Below, piece by piece: positions 7,601-10,476 of a DNA stretch of 10,476 nt (position 1 is the first letter of the stretch; every line of letters begins with the position of its first letter). A model generated the notes under the pieces. It ran no database searches. It saw only the letters and a program-made list of their open reading frames with translations, and had not been told where the DNA came from. Location of the stretch: assembly GCA_011051855.1 (NCBI GenBank), contig DRKG01000057.1, positions 1-10,476 on the forward strand, written 5' to 3'. This stretch comes from a bacterium. Lineage in GTDB: Bacteria > Planctomycetota > UBA1135 > UBA2386. The translations under genes were made by a program, and so were the position numbers.

Positions 7601-8033
7601 CAGCGACGCCGGCAACGAAACCGCGCACGTGATCGACCGCAGGGGCATCGCAGCGGGCATGCGTTCGCGCACCGACGACAACCCGCAGCTACGCGGCACC
7701 AAACACTTGGTCGCCGGCGAAAAGAAGCTGCTGGTCGCCAAGGGCCGCAACGACGACCGCACGGTGGTGATCGTGCCGGAGGTCCACGACGGCCAGACCG
7801 TCTCGCTGACCCTGCTGCACGTGCTCTTCCACGAGCGGCTCGACGCACCGACGCTGCGTTCGGTGCTCGGCGGCTACCGCAACCGCTACCAGGCGCTGGC
7901 CGACGCGGTCACCGAGACCGAACCCTCGTTCGACGAGTCCCTGCTGGCCCAGATGCCGGTCGTCGACCTTCTGTGCGAGCCGATCTATTCGCTGGCCGAT
8001 CGCTGGCGCCAGGGCACCCTGCACCCGAACTGA
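4608..8033 (+). CDS. glmS: Oversized glutamine--fructose-6-phosphate aminotransferase (isomerizing), GlmS type
   Basis: The 1141-aa product should convert fructose-6-phosphate and glutamine to glucosamine-6-phosphate in the cytoplasm, the entry step of amino-sugar synthesis. It starts MCGI, so Met removal exposes the class II glutaminase nucleophile Cys2. Other glutaminase motifs are VRGRDSAG (159-166), GHTRW (251-255), NG (289-290) and D313; the interdomain KEI is at 468-470. SIS domain 1 has IGQGT (520-524), SQSGTTT (573-579) and VASTKAF (626-632). SIS domain 2 starts near 695; E710, K714, E717 and H733 align without gaps with E. coli GlmS Glu481, Lys485, Glu488 and His504. AKTVTV (937-942) matches the E. 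coli C-tail AKSVTV, so K938 would be catalytic Lys603. E. coli GlmS has about 609 residues. The extra length lies at about 13-150 (helical, Arg/Ala/Glu-rich), about 47 residues between DSAG and GHTRW, about 105 before the AKTVTV tail, and about 199 after it. Family is certain; exact substrate is less so. Confidence 0.9.
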   Translation: MCGIIAVLRRRSRRQPPAPSVLSAHLDAAATRLAGEVTTADLDAAADELATVDRELRGEAGLWALLQDASLAATLSERGQELQQRLAAIEETAAVGDDIEARNRAAVRLKDALWAIVRDRVPHMRKVRELASGDVPHRAAAAAFSSLQTALSALDRLEVRGRDSAGVAVTLSGVDVDAPELAALLQRRAHDPLFQDGAVRVADGRLNFVYKYAAEIGELGDNVAALRASMRADELLQAALRQPSVECLVLGHTRWASVGIISQPNAHPLNHEELDDADGAAPYVVGALNGDVDNHHELVRQHELRLHDAITTDAKVIPALVSRQMHDGHDLTTAFRHTVRTFEGSVAIGAAATREPDRLVLALRGSGQALYVGLAEDTFVVASEPYGVIEDCNRYLRMDGETPGNPDHPTASRGQIVALDRASAGEVAGITRLAYDATPLPVDEGQLTTAAVTTRDIDRGDFPHYLLKEISESPASLQKTLRGRIAERDGKLQVELPQASLPDGVRADLARGRIRRVLVIGQGTAAVAGQAVAAAITDALAPAGIAVRATPATELSGFGLEQDMRDLLVVAISQSGTTTDTNRTVDLVRGRGAKVLAIVNRRGSDLTDKADGVLYTSDGRDVEMSVASTKAFYAQCAAGQLLALALARAASVHDDDAEHELLQALIALPAVMRDVLAQDARITEVARSLAPQRRYWALVGNGMNRIAAAEVRIKLSELCYKSIACDATEDKKHIDLSSEPLILCCAAGLTGSTADDVSKEVAIYKAHQAAPIVIATTGESRFDAADGVIEVPPSHPALAFVLSTMAGHLFGYRAALAIDATARPLRHMRAAIETTFATGADDGTDALGKLAPQLLPHHATFRAELHAGRYDGTLEARTATRLVSLCNYALGLTPLDSFMVEFGEPGTPGVVVDRLTEELTAAIDELTRPVDAIKHQAKTVTVGISRSDESLLTARLVREALAAGAVRDHVGYADLRALAGLDPAVAEVLGSTRYRIGRSDAGNETAHVIDRRGIAAGMRSRTDDNPQLRGTKHLVAGEKKLLVAKGRNDDRTVVIVPEVHDGQTVSLTLLHVLFHERLDAPTLRSVLGGYRNRYQALADAVTETEPSFDESLLAQMPVVDLLCEPIYSLADRWRQGTLHPN

Positions 8034-8036
8034 GGT

Positions 8037-8062
8037 CGCGCGGACTCGCTTCTGACCGCGCG
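8037..8062 (+). terminator. GC-rich hairpin between glmS and the aminotransferase gene
   Basis: The arms CGCGCGG (8037-8043) and CCGCGCG (8056-8062) are perfect complements with a 12-base loop. The hairpin starts 3 bases after the glmS stop and ends 5 bases before the TATCCT element of the next gene. No T-tract follows, so intrinsic termination is uncertain. It may stabilise the upstream mRNA end or only partly insulate the two genes. Confidence 0.35.
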
Positions 8063-8067
8063 CCGCC

Positions 8068-8073
8068 TATCCT
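8068..8073 (+). promoter_or_regulatory. Candidate -10 element of the aminotransferase gene
   Basis: TATCCT ends 11 bases before ATG 8085. The hexamer is identical to those before the genes at 974 and 10347. No clear -35 is present (the region is the GC hairpin), and no Shine-Dalgarno lies between it and the ATG. The transcript would have a leader of only a few bases. Confidence 0.45.
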
Positions 8074-8084
8074 TCTCGGCGCCA

Positions 8085-9200
8085 ATGCCGGTTCCCCTGA
8101 TCGATCTCACCCGCAACCAGGCGCAGCTCACCGAAATCGAGGCCGCCGTCGTGCGCGTGCTGCGCAGCGGCCAGTACATCCTCGGCCCCGAGGTCGAGAA
8201 CCTCGAACGCGAGCTGTGCGAGTACATCGGCACCAACCATGCGCTGACCCTGTCATCCGGCACCGACGCGCTCCTCCTGCCGCTGATGGCTCTCGGCATC
8301 GGTCCCGGCGACGAAGTGGTGCTGCCGGACTACTCGTTCTTCGCCACCGCCGGCGTGGTCGCGCGACTCGGCGCCAAACCGGTGTTCGTCGACAGCGAAC
8401 CGACGTTCAAGAACATCGACCCACAGCGGCTCGACGACGCCCTCGCAGCATGCGAACGACCGAAGGCGGTCATCGCCGTGCACCTGTTCGGCTCGGCGTT
8501 TGCCGCCGATGACGTCGTGCGCATCTGCAACCGCCATTCGGTGCCGTTGATCGAAGATGCCGCGCAGGCGATCGGCACCAAGTACCAAGGCCGCATGGTC
8601 GGCGGCTACGGCCTGTGCGCCGGCTGGTCTGCATTCCCGACCAAGAACTTCGGCGCAATCGGCGACGCCGGCTTTCTGACCACGAACGACCGCGAGTTCT
8701 TCGAGAAGTGCCGGCTGATGCGCAACCACGGCATGGCCGAGCAGTACCTGCACCACGTGGTCGGCGGGAACTTCCGCATGGATGCGATCCAGGCGGCCGC
8801 GCTGCGCGTCAAGCTGCGCGCGATGGAGGAAGTCACCGAGACCCGCCGCCAGAACGCCGCGAACTATCGCCGCCTGTTCGCCGAGGCCGACCTCATGGAG
8901 TGGGCTGAGCTGCCCGCCGACATGGACCGGCACGCCTACCACCAGTTCGTGCTGCACGTCCCCGAAGACCAGCGCGACGCTGCGATCCAGCACCTGCGCG
9001 GGCAGGGCATCGGCTGCGCGGTCTACTACCCCGTGCCATTCCATCGCCAGCCGTGCTTTGCGTATCTCGACTGCGACGAACAGGATTTCCCCGTCGCCGA
9101 GGACGCCTCGCGGCGCGCGTTGGCGCTACCGATCTTCCAAGGCCTGACCGAAGCCGAACAGATCGACGTGGTCGGCGCGCTGGCGAAGTTCGTGCGGTAG
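8085..9200 (+). CDS. DegT/DnrJ/EryC1/StrS-family PLP-dependent sugar aminotransferase
   Basis: The product is 371 aa, a normal length for this family, which transfers an amino group (usually from glutamate) to a keto-sugar nucleotide to make surface or antibiotic amino sugars. Motifs run in the standard order: IDLTRNQ at the N-terminus, SGQYILGPEVENLE, SSGTDALLL (57-65, PLP phosphate region), PDYSFFATA, VFVDSEPTF, IEDAAQAIG with D158 (PLP ring nitrogen), SAFPTKNFGAIGDAG with K187 (Schiff-base lysine), NFRMDAIQAA, and VYYPVPFHRQP near the C-terminus. All catalytic residues are present. QYILGPEV and the PVPFHRQP block resemble WbpE-type and FdtB/QdtB-type enzymes, but the sugar substrate cannot be told from sequence alone. 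The ATG is chosen because IDL at residues 5-7 is the usual N-terminus; no Shine-Dalgarno is seen. It follows the GlmS-type gene by 51 bases in the same direction and converges with the 10347 gene, 10 bases separating the two stops. Confidence 0.92.
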   Translation: MPVPLIDLTRNQAQLTEIEAAVVRVLRSGQYILGPEVENLERELCEYIGTNHALTLSSGTDALLLPLMALGIGPGDEVVLPDYSFFATAGVVARLGAKPVFVDSEPTFKNIDPQRLDDALAACERPKAVIAVHLFGSAFAADDVVRICNRHSVPLIEDAAQAIGTKYQGRMVGGYGLCAGWSAFPTKNFGAIGDAGFLTTNDREFFEKCRLMRNHGMAEQYLHHVVGGNFRMDAIQAAALRVKLRAMEEVTETRRQNAANYRRLFAEADLMEWAELPADMDRHAYHQFVLHVPEDQRDAAIQHLRGQGIGCAVYYPVPFHRQPCFAYLDCDEQDFPVAEDASRRALALPIFQGLTEAEQIDVVGALAKFVR

Positions 9201-9210
9201 CCCGATCGCC

Positions 9211-10347
9211 CTACTCGATACACCACAGCGCCGGCGCCGAGAACCGCGGCACGCCGTGGATGTTGAACGTCGCGCCCTGGAACGCGTAGATCTCGCCGCG
9301 CAGGGTCGGATCATTCGGGATGGGGTATTGCACGAACAAGCCGGCAGGATCGGCGATACCGGCGGCGGCGGTGACGTAGAGGGCCGGGTCGAGATAGATC
9401 GACACGGGCCCGAGCACCTGCGGCGTCGACTGTAGGAAGCTCATCGCGATCATCGCGATGCTCGGTTGCGCGATCGTCAGCCGCGCGCTCGCCACGCCGC
9501 CCGGTTCGGCGGGACCGGCGTTCAGCATCGGGACCTCGATCGGGACCACGAGTGTGGCCGCGCTCGAAAGCGCCGCGCCGCCACCGCCGGGGAACAACAG
9601 GAACCGCGAAGGATCCCACCACAACGAGCCGTCCAGCGCTTCGACCGCCGCGACCGGCACCGACACCGCGCCGGTCACGAACATCCCACCGGTGCCGTCA
9701 CTGGCAAGCCGCGCGTCCGTCGACACCAGCCGCAGCGCCGGTTGCGCCGTGCCGATGAAGATCGAGCGCGACGACTCGAACAACGAGTCGGCGACCACGG
9801 CGCCGACTCCGTAGGGGTTGCCGATGACGTTCTCACAACTGACCAGATCGCAGAACTGCGCCTGCAAGCCGGGCCAGCCCACCAGGATCGAGCGCGACAC
9901 GTGCACGACGCCGGTATTGCGCACGTCGAGTCCCGCCTGGAACGGGCCGGCCAGCATGGTCATGCTCTCGATGGCGACCTTGACCGGCGTGTTCGCGACG
10001 CGCATCGCACCGAGTGGGCCGGTCGCGAGCGTCGCGCCGTTCTTGCCGATCAACGTGAAGCCGTCCGGGTCCGCGAGGTCGTGGACTTCGATCGTGTAGG
10101 AAGCACCCGCGGCCGGTTGCACGATCGCACCATAGAGCACCACGCGGAGCGGCTTGTTCGTCGCGAAGCCGGTGTACACGCCGGGGCGCACCTCGACCAC
10201 CGAACCGGGTGCTGCCGCGGCGATGGCCGCCGGCAGATCGGAGAAGTTCGGCGGCGGGCCACCGACGGTCACGACCGGGCGTTGCGCGGCAAGCACGCCG
10301 GCGAGCAAGAACGCGGCGAGGCGCACGAACTGGCGGGGATGGAGCAT
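9211..10347 (-). CDS. Secreted beta-helix-like protein of unknown function
   Basis: The product is 378 aa from ATG 10347. The frame extends to 10407, but those 20 residues precede an obvious signal peptide and are rejected. Residues 1-21 (Arg5, Arg9, LAAFLLAGVLAA) form the signal, with cleavage likely before Q22. Residues 35-60 (FSDLPAAIAAAAPGSVVEVR, then PGVYTG) match the entry motif of right-handed parallel beta-helix / pectate-lyase-like proteins. The middle has short strand repeats such as MRVANTPVKVAIESM, LDVRNTGVVHVSRSILVGW and GAVVADSLFESSRSIFIG, as expected of helix turns. The last ~45 residues (FVQYPIPNDPTLRGEIYAFQ and onward) resemble the C-terminal block I recall in many planctomycete secreted proteins (IPN-x-P-x-L-x-G-x-x-x-x-x-Q). 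No catalytic residues for polysaccharide cleavage are visible; a lyase role is not claimed. The stop is TAG at 9213-9211. Confidence 0.82.
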   Translation of the reverse strand: MLHPRQFVRLAAFLLAGVLAAQRPVVTVGGPPPNFSDLPAAIAAAAPGSVVEVRPGVYTGFATNKPLRVVLYGAIVQPAAGASYTIEVHDLADPDGFTLIGKNGATLATGPLGAMRVANTPVKVAIESMTMLAGPFQAGLDVRNTGVVHVSRSILVGWPGLQAQFCDLVSCENVIGNPYGVGAVVADSLFESSRSIFIGTAQPALRLVSTDARLASDGTGGMFVTGAVSVPVAAVEALDGSLWWDPSRFLLFPGGGGAALSSAATLVVPIEVPMLNAGPAEPGGVASARLTIAQPSIAMIAMSFLQSTPQVLGPVSIYLDPALYVTAAAGIADPAGLFVQYPIPNDPTLRGEIYAFQGATFNIHGVPRFSAPALWCIE

Positions 10348-10362
10348 GGCGAGGTGCCCCGC

Positions 10363-10368
10363 AGGATA
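10363..10368 (-). promoter_or_regulatory. Candidate -10 element of the beta-helix-like gene
   Basis: On the minus strand this reads TATCCT and ends 15 bases before ATG 10347. The following GC matches the context at 961-968. There is no convincing -35 hexamer at 15-18 bases upstream and no good Shine-Dalgarno. It supports the start at 10347, because the longer reading frame would begin upstream of it. Confidence 0.45.
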
Positions 10369-10419
10369 CCGCAGGCGCCCGTCGACCGCTCGGCCGCTTG
10401 CCTGCACCGGCGTCTGCTC

Positions 10420-10467
10420 TTGACGGGCGGGCCGCGAATGCGCATGGTGCGGTCTCCGCTGGAGGAG
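10420..10467 (+). promoter_or_regulatory. Possible promoter and ribosome binding site of a rightward gene beyond the window
   Basis: TTGACG (10420-10425, 5 of 6 to the -35 consensus) is followed after 17 bases by CATGGT (10443-10448, only 3 of 6 to TATAAT). GGAGGAG (10461-10467) could be a Shine-Dalgarno for a start a few bases past the right edge. A short frame from ATG 10438 (MRMVRSPLEERSR) also stays open to the edge. Neither can be confirmed from this window. Confidence 0.25.
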
Positions 10468-10476
10468 CGGTCGCGA

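Noticed and set aside
4793..8512. A very long plus-strand open frame (over 1200 codons) spanning glmS and the start of the aminotransferase gene
   Set aside because: Its translation is dominated by Arg, with Pro, Ala and Gly, and has no recognisable motif. It is the out-of-frame shadow of glmS in high-GC DNA, where stop codons are rare.
9197..9214. Inverted GTAG...CTAC around the convergent stops as a bidirectional terminator
   Set aside because: The stem is only 4 bp and follows largely from both genes ending in TAG. There is no T-tract.
10348..10407. N-terminal extension of the beta-helix-like protein by 20 residues
   Set aside because: It would put non-hydrophobic residues before a clear signal peptide, and the TATCCT element lies inside it.

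Overview
The window is about 70% GC and densely coded. It looks like a chromosomal stretch from a member of the Planctomycetota or a close relative. The case rests on family style: a membrane-anchored protein with carboxypeptidase-regulatory-like beta domains, a small secreted DUF3299-like protein, a secreted beta-helix-like protein with a characteristic C-terminal block, and an unusually long GlmS. This assignment is inference; there is no rRNA or other phylogenetic marker. I saw no tRNA, rRNA, CRISPR array, insertion sequence, integrase or phage gene, and no base-composition break suggesting recent transfer.

Layout. (1) 1-838, minus strand: a probable lipoprotein that runs off the left edge. 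(2) 974-2896, plus strand, divergent from it: a 640-aa protein with one N-terminal membrane anchor and repeated Ig/transthyretin-like beta domains. (3) 2957-8033, plus strand, tightly packed and probably one transcription unit: a DUF3299-like secreted protein, a HEAT-repeat-like protein whose start overlaps the previous stop, and a 1141-aa glutamine--fructose-6-phosphate aminotransferase (GlmS type). (4) 8085-9200, plus strand: a DegT/DnrJ/EryC1/StrS-family sugar aminotransferase with its own promoter-like element. (5) 9211-10347, minus strand, convergent with (4): a secreted beta-helix-like protein. (6) The last ~60 bases may hold the promoter and ribosome binding site of a rightward gene beyond the window.

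How the genes work together. The only clear metabolic link is between the GlmS-type enzyme, which makes glucosamine-6-phosphate, and the aminotransferase, which transfers an amino group to a keto-sugar nucleotide. The pair suggests amino-sugar supply for a cell-surface polysaccharide or glycoprotein. The other genes encode exported or envelope proteins of unknown role.

Most notable observations. The GlmS-type protein is nearly twice the usual length. It keeps the sugar-isomerase residues and the AK-TVTV tail motif, but that motif is internal because about 200 further residues follow it. An identical TATCCT hexamer lies 7-15 bases before three start codons that lack a Shine-Dalgarno sequence, which suggests leaderless or very short-leader transcripts. 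I found no convincing new defence, mobile or RNA system here.
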